A stretch of DNA of 64,000 nucleotides from JABDFW01 sp035550215 (GTDB lineage: Bacteria > Bacteroidota > Bacteroidia > Chitinophagales > Chitinophagaceae), in NCBI GenBank assembly GCA_035550215.1, contig DASZPM010000028.1:248001-312000 (forward strand), given 5' to 3'. The notes under the pieces were generated by a model. The model was given only the letters and a program-made list of their open reading frames with translations. It was not told the origin of the DNA and did not search any database. Both the position numbers and the translations under genes were made by a program. This document shows, piece by piece, positions 44,351-52,522 of this stretch. The first letter of the stretch is position 1, and each line of letters begins with the position of its first letter.

Positions 44351-44369
44351 GGTTCGTGCCTCACGAACC
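44351..44369 (+). repeat. REP palindrome R2 (forward)
   Basis: GGTTCGTGCCTCACGAACC: perfect 8-base arms around a CCT loop, preceded by CCCC. It pairs with R3 with a 65-base spacer, like a BIME. Confidence 0.85.
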
Positions 44370-44434
44370 GCAGTTTACATCCTTCGGAAGAATTTGCTGC
44401 GATTTTTAGTTTGATATGTTTAGCCCCGTAAACC

Positions 44435-44453
44435 GTTTCGTGGGACACGAAAC
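44435..44453 (-). repeat. REP palindrome R3 (reverse)
   Basis: GTTTCGTGGGACACGAAAC: perfect 8-base arms with a GGA loop on the plus strand (TCC on the other), the reverse orientation of R2. It is followed by copy 2 of the kinase tail. Confidence 0.85.
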
Positions 44454-44460
44454 AAGGCAG

Positions 44461-44535
44461 GTAAAATGTTTATTGACAGCGCGGTAGACAACGGCACCTG
44501 CATCCACATTAAGCTGGGGTAAGAGACGCAACGTT
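44461..44535 (+). repeat. Kinase-tail copy 2
   Basis: Offset of 237 bases from the end of the true kinase gene, nearly identical (for example GCGAGGTAG becomes GCGCGGTAG) and still reading FIDSAVDNGTCIHIKLG and a stop. It directly follows REP R3. Confidence 0.8.
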
Positions 44536-44546
44536 ATCACCGCCCC

Positions 44547-44565
44547 GGTTCGTGTCTCACGAACC
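44547..44565 (+). repeat. REP palindrome R4 (forward)
   Basis: GGTTCGTGTCTCACGAACC, perfect 8-base arms, TCT loop, preceded by CCCC. It is the left border of the RAYT cargo. Confidence 0.85.
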
Positions 44566-44705
44566 ATAACATTTACAAGCAGTTTTTTAAATCAAAACTT
44601 ATCTTAAAAAGTGAGCATTGAGGGGTTAGACGTATTCCTAAATAAAAGGCTCGTTTATAGGGAGATGAATTTGCACCTGTTAACAAATAAATTGTACTTT
44701 GGTGC

Positions 44706-45269
44706 ATGCCTCCAGCCCGCCGCATATCCTATACAGCTTATAACCGTGTTTATTTTTGGACAGCAACTATCCATAACTGGCAACATTTATTATTGGATGA
44801 TGGATTAAAGAAAGTAATTACCTCGTCATTAAAAAAATTGTCCGACGAACAAAAAATAAATGTTTATGGTTTTGTAATAATGCCTAACCATATTCATCTT
44901 ATCTGGCAGCAGAACAAACCAAATGGCAAAGAAACACCCAAAGGTTCATTGCTAAAATACACCGCTCATGTTTTTGTGAAGCATTTGCAAGAAACAGGCC
45001 AGATAAATAATTACGTAGTAAACGAACCTAATAAAAAACATGAGGTTTGGCAAAGGGATGCTATGGGCATAGAGATTTATACCCGGAAAGTGGCCATCCA
45101 AAAATTAAATTATATACACAATAACCCTCTGCAGGATAGATGGCGATTGGCAAAGCATACTGCGGAATATTATTATTCGTCAGCAAGATTTTATGAATTT
45201 GGAGACTCCGATTTTGATTTTTTAAAAAATATATATGGCTTGTTTGATGAAAAGGGAGATTTAGCTTGA
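44706..45269 (+). CDS. REP-associated tyrosine transposase (RAYT, IS200-like Y1)
   Basis: A 187-residue TnpA_REP protein. The HUH motif is H62-I-H64 in VIMPNHIHLIW. The catalytic tyrosine candidate is Y136 in KLNYIHNNPL. The order VYGFVIMPNHIHLIW, LLKYTAHVFVKHL, HEVWQRDAMGIEI, then YIHNNP is typical of RAYTs, which act on REP hairpins in single-stranded DNA. The gene is inserted between a forward REP (R4) and a reverse REP (R5), replacing the BIME spacer. The start is the ATG at 44706; an N-terminal sequence before it in the same frame is not needed. Confidence 0.93.
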   Translation: MPPARRISYTAYNRVYFWTATIHNWQHLLLDDGLKKVITSSLKKLSDEQKINVYGFVIMPNHIHLIWQQNKPNGKETPKGSLLKYTAHVFVKHLQETGQINNYVVNEPNKKHEVWQRDAMGIEIYTRKVAIQKLNYIHNNPLQDRWRLAKHTAEYYYSSARFYEFGDSDFDFLKNIYGLFDEKGDLA

Positions 45270-45288
45270 TAGATTTACCTATATGTTA

Positions 45289-45305
45289 GTTCGTGGGACA
45301 CGAAC
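45289..45305 (-). repeat. REP palindrome R5 (reverse)
   Basis: GTTCGTGGGACACGAAC, perfect arms with GGA loop, 19 bases after the RAYT stop. It is followed by CACGGCGGGTAAAGGCA and kinase-tail copy 3. Confidence 0.85.
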
Positions 45306-45310
45306 CACGG

Positions 45311-45348
45311 CGGGTAAAGGCATCTGTATCCACATTAAACTTGGAGAA
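45311..45348 (+). repeat. Kinase-tail copy 3
   Basis: CGGGTAAAGGCATCTGTATCC then ACATTAAACTTGG, a diverged copy of the kinase 3' end. About 27 bases (MFIDSAVDN codons) are missing compared with copies 1 and 2; the same deletion is in copy 4. Confidence 0.65.
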
Positions 45349-45374
45349 GGGCGATTAATGTTTTATTTATGCCC

Positions 45375-45393
45375 GGTTCGCGCCTCACAAACC
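45375..45393 (+). repeat. REP-like element R6 (forward, imperfect)
   Basis: GGTTCGCGCCTCACAAACC, forward orientation with mismatched arms. Confidence 0.6.
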
Positions 45394-45406
45394 ACCTTAT
45401 CGCCCC

Positions 45407-45425
45407 GGTTGGTGTCTCACGAAAC
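45407..45425 (+). repeat. REP-like element R7 (forward)
   Basis: GGTTGGTGTCTCACGAAAC, preceded by CCCC. With R8 it forms a second BIME-like pair with a 65-base spacer, the same spacer length as R2/R3. Confidence 0.7.
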
Positions 45426-45490
45426 GTATTCACATTCTTCTTCAGCAGGATTTACGGCGAGATTTGCTTGCATAACTCAATTGATATAGT

Positions 45491-45509
45491 GTTTCGTGGG
45501 ACACGAACC
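45491..45509 (-). repeat. REP palindrome R8 (reverse)
   Basis: GTTTCGTGGGACACGAACC, reverse orientation, followed by CACGGCGGGTAAAGGCAC and kinase-tail copy 4. Confidence 0.8.
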
Positions 45510-45512
45510 ACG

Positions 45513-45563
45513 GCGGGTAAAGGCACCTGCATCCACATTAAGCTGAGGTAAGAGACGCAACGT
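45513..45563 (+). repeat. Kinase-tail copy 4
   Basis: CGGGTAAAGGCACCTGCATCC then ACATTAAGCTGAGGTAAGAGACGCAACGT, with the same internal deletion as copy 3. It ends two bases from the terC stop codon. Confidence 0.75.
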
Positions 45564-45564
45564 C

Positions 45565-46344
45565 TTATTTATTCAGGCGGCTTGTTTCTTCCTTCATTTT
45601 CGCTTCTTTAGTTTTTTTGCGCAGCCGTATGTTCAACAATTCCACTCCAAACGAAAATGCCATGGCAAAATAAATATAGCCTTTGTCAATATGGCTGCCA
45701 TGTATGGGTTCCAGCCCCTCAAAAAACAAGCTGAAACCTACCATCAGCAGAAAAGACAGCGCAAGCATTTTAAGCGAAGGGTATTTATGAATAAATGCCG
45801 ATATTTTAACCGAGAAGAAAAACATCAGTATCATGGCAATAACAACAGCTACCATCATCACCTCAACATGATTGGCCAGCCCAACCGCCGTTATAATGCT
45901 GTCGAAAGAAAACACCGTATCTACCAGCACTATTTGCACTACCAGCGCCCCGAACGAGGAGCTTTTTGCCCTGATGCCTTCCGCTTCGCTGTCCATATCA
46001 AACTTCTCGTGTATTTCCGACACTGTTTTATACAGCAGGAAAATACCTCCCGCAAACATTATGATGTTACGCAGCGTAAACCCTATATGTTTCTCATCAA
46101 AATCAAACCCGAATAGTTCTTTGTTGCCATGTTTAACAAGTGTGGTTAGTAAAAGCAATAAGCCTACCCGTATGGCAATGCCTGCAAACATCCATACTCT
46201 TCTTGCATTAAGCCTTTGCCTTTCTTCGGGCATCTTACCCATAATAATGGAAACGAATATTACATTGTCAATGCCCAGTACAATTTCCAGTATGGTTAAG
46301 GTAAATAAGCTTACTAATGAGTCGAATGAAATTAATGGTGCCAT
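45565..46344 (-). CDS. TerC family integral membrane protein
   Basis: A 259-residue protein with about seven hydrophobic segments. The family signature is EIVLGIDNVIFVSIIMGKMPEERQ near residue 20-43, repeated as VDTVFSFDSIITAVGLANHVEVMM at about 140-163. The acidic residues in the helices (D in GIDN, D in SFDSI) are typical and linked in TerC-type transporters to metal ions such as manganese. It lies 20 bases after pyrD, so the two are probably cotranscribed. The REP island ends at its 3' border. Confidence 0.9.
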   Translation of the reverse strand: MAPLISFDSLVSLFTLTILEIVLGIDNVIFVSIIMGKMPEERQRLNARRVWMFAGIAIRVGLLLLLTTLVKHGNKELFGFDFDEKHIGFTLRNIIMFAGGIFLLYKTVSEIHEKFDMDSEAEGIRAKSSSFGALVVQIVLVDTVFSFDSIITAVGLANHVEVMMVAVVIAMILMFFFSVKISAFIHKYPSLKMLALSFLLMVGFSLFFEGLEPIHGSHIDKGYIYFAMAFSFGVELLNIRLRKKTKEAKMKEETSRLNK

Positions 46345-46364
46345 GCAGGTAAGTTAAACAAGTG

Positions 46365-47447
46365 CTATGCGTTTTTTGCTAATGTCTTACAGATATTTTT
46401 TGCTATGCACGGGCCTTCGTAAATAAAACCCGTCCACACCTGTACCAGCGCTGCCCCGGCGGCCATTTTTTCTGCAGCATCCGCACCGGTAAAAATACCG
46501 CCGCTGGCAACCAGGGGTATTTTGCCATGCAGGTTATCACACAGGTATTTTACTACTTCTGTCGAGCGTTGCTGCAAAGGTGCGCCGCTAAGGCCGCCCG
46601 CCCCAATTTCTTTACTTTTTAGTTTGCCCGCCTCACTCAACCCTTCCCTGCTTATGGTAGTATTGGTAGCTACCAACCCGTCAAGCTTTACTTCAAAGGC
46701 AAGGTCAACAATATCTGCCAGTTGCTCATTGGTAAGATCCGGGGCAATTTTCAGCAGCAGCGGTTTCCTGGCGGTCTTTCCGTAATTAATGTTTTGCAGT
46801 TGCGACAAAATCTTTCTCAGCGAATCTTTCTCCTGCAGTTCTCTCAGTCCGGGTGTGTTTGGGCTGCTCACGTTCACCACAAAATAATCCACGCAGTCAA
46901 ACAGGCCGTTAAAGCACCATTCGTAATCTTTCCATGCGTCCTCGTTTGGCGTCACCTTATTCTTGCCGATATTACCCCCTACTATCATTGCAGGCTGAGG
47001 CACGGTTTTCTGTGCTGCATTTGATTTTTGATTCTTTATGTTCCTTTCCCTCAACCTGCCTGCCACGGCCTCAACGCCATCATTATTAAAACCCATGCGG
47101 TTTATCAGGGCTCTATCATCCTTCAGCCTGAAAAGTCTTGGTTTATCATTGCCGACTTGCGGTTTGGGTGTTACCGTGCCAATCTCAACAAAGCCAAAAC
47201 CCAGCAGTTCAAGTTCATCCAAAAACAATGCATTCTTGTCAAACCCTGCGCCAAGGCCAACCGGGTTTTTAAAAGTAAGCCCAAAAACATTTTTTTGCAG
47301 GGAGGGGTGGTTGTATTGAAAGGAGGCCCGCAACATGTTTTTAATACCCGGTATTACAACACTGCGTTTAAGGTTGTTCATTACAAAATAATGCACATCT
47401 TCTGCATCAAAAGCAAAAAGCGCATTACGTACAAGAGAATAAAACAT
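46365..47447 (-). CDS. pyrD: Dihydroorotate dehydrogenase (quinone), class 2
   Basis: 360 residues from the ATG at 47447 (MFYSLVRNALFAFDAEDVHYF); an in-frame GTG at 47498 adds 17 residues and is unlikely. The class 2 N-terminal membrane-associated helices are present, then the FMN barrel: FKNPVGLGAGFDKNALFLDELELLGFGFVEIGTVTPKPQ, NRMGFNNDG, VVNVSSPNTPGLRELQ (catalytic Ser region) and LVASGGIFTGADAAEK. A TTTCTTTG stretch 4 bases before the ATG is a candidate -7 box. It oxidises dihydroorotate to orotate in pyrimidine synthesis, feeding electrons to menaquinone. Confidence 0.95.
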   Translation of the reverse strand: MFYSLVRNALFAFDAEDVHYFVMNNLKRSVVIPGIKNMLRASFQYNHPSLQKNVFGLTFKNPVGLGAGFDKNALFLDELELLGFGFVEIGTVTPKPQVGNDKPRLFRLKDDRALINRMGFNNDGVEAVAGRLRERNIKNQKSNAAQKTVPQPAMIVGGNIGKNKVTPNEDAWKDYEWCFNGLFDCVDYFVVNVSSPNTPGLRELQEKDSLRKILSQLQNINYGKTARKPLLLKIAPDLTNEQLADIVDLAFEVKLDGLVATNTTISREGLSEAGKLKSKEIGAGGLSGAPLQQRSTEVVKYLCDNLHGKIPLVASGGIFTGADAAEKMAAGAALVQVWTGFIYEGPCIAKNICKTLAKNA

Positions 47448-47599
47448 ACTGCAAAGAAAATGATTTATCAAATGCGGAAAGCCGGCAGCAATACACACGC
47501 GGGTACTATTTAAATTTTACTTTAGCGTGCCTGCCACTGTTTGCAATTAAGCTTATTAAAACATTTTTCATCCTATTGGTTGCATAAACAACTTTTTGC

Positions 47600-47607
47600 T
47601 AATTTTG
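47600..47607 (+). promoter_or_regulatory. -7 box of the thiolase gene
   Basis: TAATTTTG, matching TAnnTTTG, with a TTG 21 bases upstream (47576-47578) as a possible -33 element; 21 bases before the ATG. Confidence 0.45.
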
Positions 47608-47628
47608 AAATAACTAAAATGGTGACCA

Positions 47629-48807
47629 ATGCAGGAAGCATACATAGTGGCCGGCTACCGCACTGCGGTAGGCAAAAGTAAAAGGGGTGGCTTTAGGTTT
47701 TACCGCCCGGATGACCTTGCCGTTGAAGTAATTAAAGGCCTGCTGGCTTCGGTTCCCCAGCTTGATGCAAAACAGGTTGATGATGTGATAGTAGGCAATG
47801 CCGTGCCTGAGGCAGAGCAGGGCTTGCAGGTGGGCCGCATTATTGCCGCACGCGCGGTGGGCATTGATGCTGCCGGCATTACTATTAACCGTTACTGTGC
47901 CAGCGGGTTGGAAAGTATTGCCATGGCTACGGCAAAAATACGCTCAGGTATGGCGGAGTGTATTATAGCGGGCGGCACTGAAAGTATGAGCATGGTGCCA
48001 ACGGCGGGCTGGAAAACAGTGCCGGCCTATAGCATTGCTACAGAAGAGCCTGATTATTATTTAAGTATGGGGCTAACCGCCGAAGCGGTGGCTAAGGAAT
48101 TTAAAGTTACCCGTGAAGACCAGGATGCTTTTGCGTTGGCAAGTCACCAAAAAGCCATGAATGCCATACAAAACGGGTATTTTAAAAATGGAATACTGCC
48201 AATAAATGTAGAGCAGGTGTATGTAGATGAAAAGGGTAAGCGCAAAACAAAAAGTTATACCGTTGATACCGATGAGGGCGTTCGTGCAGATACCACGCTG
48301 GAAGCGCTGGCAAAACTAAAACCCGCTTTCGCACAGGGTGGTTGTGTTACTGCGGGTAACTCATCCCAAACCAGCGATGGGGCTGCTTTTGTAATTGTAA
48401 TGAGCGAACGCATGGTTAACGGCCTTGGGTTAAAACCCATTGGCAGGCTGGTAAACGCCGCAAGTGCAGGCGTAAACCCGCGCATTATGGGCATTGGGCC
48501 GGTGGCTGCAGTGCCTAAGGTGTTAAAGCAGGCCAATATGAACCTCGGCGATATTGATTTGATTGAACTGAATGAAGCATTTGCGTCTCAGTCGCTGGCC
48601 GTAATACGCGAATTAGGGTTTAATCCCGACATTGTAAATATTAACGGCGGCGCTATTGCATTGGGCCACCCGTTGGGCTGCACCGGTTGTAAACTAACCG
48701 TGCAGATTTTGAACGATATGAAACGGTTGGGCAAAAAATATGGCATGGTTACTGCCTGTGTTGGCGGGGGGCAGGGCATTGCCGGAATTATTGAAAATAT
48801 AGCATAA
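47629..48807 (+). CDS. Acetyl-CoA C-acyltransferase (thiolase)
   Basis: A 392-residue thiolase. The acyl-accepting C90 is in INRYCASGLES. H347 lies in GGAIALGHPLGCTG, and C377 in VTACVGGGQG. The nucleotide-binding loop NEAFASQSL is present. It either degrades beta-ketoacyl-CoA in fatty acid oxidation or condenses acetyl-CoA. No hydratase/dehydrogenase (FadB) partner is next to it, so the direction is open. Monocistronic between pyrD (divergent) and the stress protein gene. Confidence 0.94.
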   Translation: MQEAYIVAGYRTAVGKSKRGGFRFYRPDDLAVEVIKGLLASVPQLDAKQVDDVIVGNAVPEAEQGLQVGRIIAARAVGIDAAGITINRYCASGLESIAMATAKIRSGMAECIIAGGTESMSMVPTAGWKTVPAYSIATEEPDYYLSMGLTAEAVAKEFKVTREDQDAFALASHQKAMNAIQNGYFKNGILPINVEQVYVDEKGKRKTKSYTVDTDEGVRADTTLEALAKLKPAFAQGGCVTAGNSSQTSDGAAFVIVMSERMVNGLGLKPIGRLVNAASAGVNPRIMGIGPVAAVPKVLKQANMNLGDIDLIELNEAFASQSLAVIRELGFNPDIVNINGGAIALGHPLGCTGCKLTVQILNDMKRLGKKYGMVTACVGGGQGIAGIIENIA

Positions 48808-48855
48808 GTGTATAACACATTTCAATAATTTAGTGTTGGTAAAAGTTTGCCGCCG

Positions 48856-48873
48856 GTATGATATTTATCATAC
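48856..48873 (+). promoter_or_regulatory. Crp/Fnr-type palindrome upstream of the stress protein gene
   Basis: GTATGATA-TT-TATCATAC, perfect 8-base arms, containing TGAT-N4-ATCA, the Fnr-like core. Its centre is about 43 bases before the predicted transcription start (-7 box TAATTTTA at 48894-48901), the class II activator distance. The regulator is not in the window. Confidence 0.55.
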
Positions 48874-48893
48874 ACCACGCCTGGGGTCTGCAT

Positions 48894-48901
48894 TAATTTT
48901 A
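48894..48901 (+). promoter_or_regulatory. -7-like box of the stress protein gene
   Basis: TAATTTTA, one mismatch to TAnnTTTG, 19 bases before the ATG at 48921. Confidence 0.35.
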
Positions 48902-48920
48902 TATCTCAATTAAACACTGT

Positions 48921-49754
48921 ATGAACAATATTCTTGTACCAACCGATTTTTCAGAGGTAGCTAAAAGGGCCGCTATTTATGCGTTGCATTTTGCCGCCCA
49001 GGTACATGCATCAAAAATAATTTTATATAATGCATACCAGCAGCCAATAGCCACAGACGCCAGCATGACACCTGTTGAACTGATTGATTTTGACGAGATG
49101 AGAGATATAAGTAACAAGGGCATGGAGCTATTTAAAACTTCCATTCAATCATACGCAAAAGGCAGCATCAACATCGAAGCCATTACTGAATATACCACGC
49201 TGGCAGAGGGGTTGAAAGATATTTGTGACGCCAAAAAAATTGACCTTGTGGTGATGGGTGTAACGGGTGGCGGCGCCTTAAGCGAGGTACTGATAGGCAG
49301 CAATGCTGTTACGGTTGCAAAACATTCTACCGTGCCTGTTGTAGTCGTTCCACCCGGTACAGAGTTCAGCGATATTAAAAATGTAATGCTGGCCTGTGAT
49401 TTTAGAAAAGTGGTAGAAACCACACCGGTTAAACCTATCAAGCAGATATTAGACGAAACAAAGGCAAAGCTGTTTGTTTTGAATATTGACCATGAAAACA
49501 AAAACTTTTCTCCCGAAACGCCTTTTGAAAGCCTGATGCTGGACACTTTGTTTTATGGCTACAGTCCTGAATACCATTTTATGGACAGTACCAGCTTTGT
49601 AGAGGCCATTAACAATTTTGCATTGGATAAAAATATTGACCTTATTATAACCATTCCCAAAAAGCACGGCTTTTTTGAAGGCCTGTTTAAACGCAGCCAT
49701 ACAAAACAACTGGCATTTCACAGCCATGTACCATTAATGGTTATACACGATTGA
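48921..49754 (+). CDS. Universal stress protein, tandem USP domains
   Basis: A 277-residue protein made of two USP domains (about 1-147 and 152-277). Domain 1 begins NNILVPTDFSEVAKRAAIYALHFAAQ and has the nucleotide-binding loop MGVTGGGALSEVLIGSNAVTVAKHSTVPVVVVP. Domain 2 (NVMLACDFRKVVETTPVKPIKQILD ... HSHVPLMVIHD) lacks a full glycine loop. USPs help survival under starvation or low oxygen. A perfect Crp/Fnr-type palindrome lies 47 bases upstream of its start. Confidence 0.93.
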   Translation: MNNILVPTDFSEVAKRAAIYALHFAAQVHASKIILYNAYQQPIATDASMTPVELIDFDEMRDISNKGMELFKTSIQSYAKGSINIEAITEYTTLAEGLKDICDAKKIDLVVMGVTGGGALSEVLIGSNAVTVAKHSTVPVVVVPPGTEFSDIKNVMLACDFRKVVETTPVKPIKQILDETKAKLFVLNIDHENKNFSPETPFESLMLDTLFYGYSPEYHFMDSTSFVEAINNFALDKNIDLIITIPKKHGFFEGLFKRSHTKQLAFHSHVPLMVIHD

Positions 49755-49824
49755 TGGCTTTATAGTATACTGTAACGTTAGAATAATAATATATAAGGCG
49801 CATGCAGGGCATATTTTCTTAAAA

Positions 49825-49857
49825 CCGTACACCGGGTGTATCAAAACCGTGCAAGCA
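49825..49857 (+). promoter_or_regulatory. Upstream activator-like element for the second permease gene
   Basis: It contains the palindrome TACACC-G-GGTGTA, then TCAAAA and CCGTGCA. It corresponds position by position to the element at 2076-2106 and has almost the same distance to the -24-like box. Confidence 0.55.
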
Positions 49858-49904
49858 GTATTTCTTTTTAAAGTTAATCGGTTGAAAATCAGCCATATAA
49901 ATTG

Positions 49905-49920
49905 TGGCATTATTGTAGTT
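49905..49920 (+). promoter_or_regulatory. Weak sigma-54-like promoter
   Basis: TGGCAT, five bases, then TAGTT. The -24 part matches well, the -12 part poorly. It is 52 bases after the upstream element and 55 bases before the ATG. Confidence 0.35.
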
Positions 49921-49974
49921 ACTCAAAACGCTATGCAACCAGCCTGCCATAGTTTTTAACATAAAAAACCTGGT

Positions 49975-52401
49975 ATGCTCAAAAATTATTTATTAACCGC
50001 TTTGCGTCATATTAAGCGTAACAAAGCTTATACGCTTATTAATATTACAGGCCTTGCTATGGGTATTTGCGGCTGTTTAGTAATATTTCTTATCACCAGC
50101 TATCATCTTGGTTTTGACAATTTTCACCCCGATATAAAAAGGGTGTATTGTGTAGACATCTATTCACCTGACGCGCACAACCACGAGCACTGGAACCTTG
50201 TGCCGTCACCCATGCCTGCAGCTATGCGGCGGGAGATGCCTGGCTTTGAGCAGGTGGCAGCTTTTCAGCATTATGGTGCTAAAGTATCTATACCAATTGC
50301 CGGGAAGGATGCAAAAAAAATTGATGCCCCGGCAAAGTTTATTATTACAGAGCCACAGTATTTTAACATACTGCAATATACCTGGCTTGCGGGCAGCCCC
50401 CGCACTTCACTTAACAGGCCAAATAGCGTGGTACTTACTGAAAGCCGCGCCCATACTTATTTTGGTAATGTGGGAATTGATAAAATGATGGGCAGAACGG
50501 TAATGTATGATGATTCATTACCTGTAACTGTTACCGGCATTTTGCAAGACTGGGAAGGCAACAGTAATTTTAATTTCTCTGACTTTATATCCTACACAAC
50601 CATTGAGCACAGCTTTTTAAAAAATGACTATCCCCTGGATAACTGGAATGAGCTGAATCATGCAAGCCAAATGCTGGTAAAGCTCTCTAACGGTGTAGCG
50701 CCCCAACAGATAGATGCGTTATTTCCCACATTTATCAAAAAGCATCTTGACCCAGACCCTCACTCAACGCTGCAGGCAAAACTTCAGCCATTCAGCGGTA
50801 TACATTTTCACCAGGAGTATGGCGGCGAAGGTGAAAAAGCCAGCCTTCCCGTATTATATGTTTTGTCCGGCATTGCCATTTTTATTTTGCTTATCGCGGC
50901 TTTTAATTTTATAAACCTGTCAACTGCGCAGGCTGTGCAGCGAACAAAAGAAATTGGCATACGCAAAGTATTAGGCAGCAGCAAAAGCAATTTGATTTTA
51001 CAGTTTTTAACAGAAACATTTATTATTTCGCTGGCGGCTATTATAGTAGCGGTTATTTGTATAACACCTGTATTAAAGGCCTTTGCAGATTATGTGCCGG
51101 ATGGGGTAAAGTTTGCTGTAACTGATGTACACAACTGGTTGTTTCTTTTAAGCACTGCTGTTATTGTTACGCTGCTGGCAGGTTTATATCCTGCCGGTGT
51201 GCTGTCACGCTTTGTGCCTGTGGCCAGCCTAAAGGGTGTTGAAAAAACAGGCGGAAAGGGTTACCTGCGCAAAGCGCTTATTGTTTTCCAGTTTTCCATT
51301 TCTATTATTTTTATTATAGGCGCGATTGTAGCCGGCAAGCAAGTTTCGTACATGACATCAAAAGACCTGGGCTTTAAAACCGCGGCTGTTATTACCCTGC
51401 GGCCAATGTGGAATGACCCGGGTGATAAAATGAAAGTGCTGGCCCAAAAAGTAAGCACGATACCCGGCGCAGATAAGGTGATATTACAGGCGTTTTCACC
51501 TATGGGTTTTGCGCACATGACTACCAGTATACAATTACAGGGTACAGATAAAAATCAAATAATTGAAGCATCGGAGCATTGCAGCAATGAAGATTTTGTG
51601 CCTTTTTACGGCATGAAGATACTGGCAGGCCGCAATTTGCTGCATGGCGACAGTACGCAGGAATATTTGATTAATCAAACCTGCGCAAGGGCATTAGGCT
51701 TTACGGATTACAGGCAGGCGATAGGTAAAATGCTTGTGCCCGGTGGCAGTACAAAAGCCAGCCCAATCGTTGGTGTCGTGGGAGATTTTTACGAAAATTC
51801 TTTTCGTGAAAAGATACCGCCTGCTATTATTACACACGACCCAACGCAGGAACATTGCATAGCTATAAAAACAAACCTGTATGGCAAAAATGCCGGTGAT
51901 TTAAAACGACTGATAACAGGACTTGAAAAGCAATGGAAAACAGTTTACCCCGAAGAAGTGTTTGATTATTCATTTTTAGATGATGCAATAAAAAGGCTGT
52001 ACGACAATGACCTGAAAACCCAATGGCTCATCAACACAGCAACGCTGATAGCCATTTTTATTTCATGTATGGGATTACTGGGGTTAGCCATGTTTACTGC
52101 TGAAAAAAGAACAAAAGAAATCGGTATACGCAAAGTGCTTGGTGCGTCTGTTATAAACATTATTATAATGTTGAGCCGTGAAGTAGCCGTGGTTGTACTG
52201 CTTTCCTTGGTAATTGCTTCGCCAATAGCGGGGCTGCTTATGCAGCAATGGCTGCAAGGCTTTGCCTATCATGCCAGCATAAATATTTGGGTATTTGTTT
52301 TTGCAGGAGCCGGTGCTTTAGCAATTGCAATGGCAACAATTGGTTTTAAAGCTGTAAAAGCGGCACTTGCAAACCCTGTTACAGCGCTAAAAAACGAATG
52401 A
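49975..52401 (+). CDS. FtsX/MacB-like ABC transporter permease (second copy)
   Basis: An 808-residue double-FtsX permease starting MLKNYLLTALRHIKRNKAYTLINITGLAMGICG. The first FtsX block has NLSTAQAVQRTKEIGIRKVLGSSK (about 315-335), and the second has FTAEKRTKEIGIRKVLGASVINI near 710. The ending KAALANPVTALKNE is typical. Two periplasmic MacB_PCD-type domains lie between. It resembles the protein at 2202-4592 in length and layout, and both genes carry the same upstream element. No ATPase is adjacent. Following it is a weak stem CCTGTA/TACAGG at about 52441-52463. Confidence 0.9.
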   Translation: MLKNYLLTALRHIKRNKAYTLINITGLAMGICGCLVIFLITSYHLGFDNFHPDIKRVYCVDIYSPDAHNHEHWNLVPSPMPAAMRREMPGFEQVAAFQHYGAKVSIPIAGKDAKKIDAPAKFIITEPQYFNILQYTWLAGSPRTSLNRPNSVVLTESRAHTYFGNVGIDKMMGRTVMYDDSLPVTVTGILQDWEGNSNFNFSDFISYTTIEHSFLKNDYPLDNWNELNHASQMLVKLSNGVAPQQIDALFPTFIKKHLDPDPHSTLQAKLQPFSGIHFHQEYGGEGEKASLPVLYVLSGIAIFILLIAAFNFINLSTAQAVQRTKEIGIRKVLGSSKSNLILQFLTETFIISLAAIIVAVICITPVLKAFADYVPDGVKFAVTDVHNWLFLLSTAVIVTLLAGLYPAGVLSRFVPVASLKGVEKTGGKGYLRKALIVFQFSISIIFIIGAIVAGKQVSYMTSKDLGFKTAAVITLRPMWNDPGDKMKVLAQKVSTIPGADKVILQAFSPMGFAHMTTSIQLQGTDKNQIIEASEHCSNEDFVPFYGMKILAGRNLLHGDSTQEYLINQTCARALGFTDYRQAIGKMLVPGGSTKASPIVGVVGDFYENSFREKIPPAIITHDPTQEHCIAIKTNLYGKNAGDLKRLITGLEKQWKTVYPEEVFDYSFLDDAIKRLYDNDLKTQWLINTATLIAIFISCMGLLGLAMFTAEKRTKEIGIRKVLGASVINIIIMLSREVAVVVLLSLVIASPIAGLLMQQWLQGFAYHASINIWVFVFAGAGALAIAMATIGFKAVKAALANPVTALKNE

Positions 52402-52522
52402 TTGCCGATGTATATGCTTTTACCGTTTTATCACTAACAAGCCTGTACAAATAATTATACAGGTCACAAGATTGTGGCGAAAAATAATAAAGACGAGGAT
52501 ACGCACTATCAGCTTAATTACC

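Noticed and set aside
45283..45489. 68-codon open frame with CIHIKLGEG
   Set aside because: It consists of REP and kinase-tail copy 3 sequence, with no separate gene signals.
52441..52463. Terminator after the second permease gene
   Set aside because: A stem of six bases with no T-run; too weak to list as a terminator.
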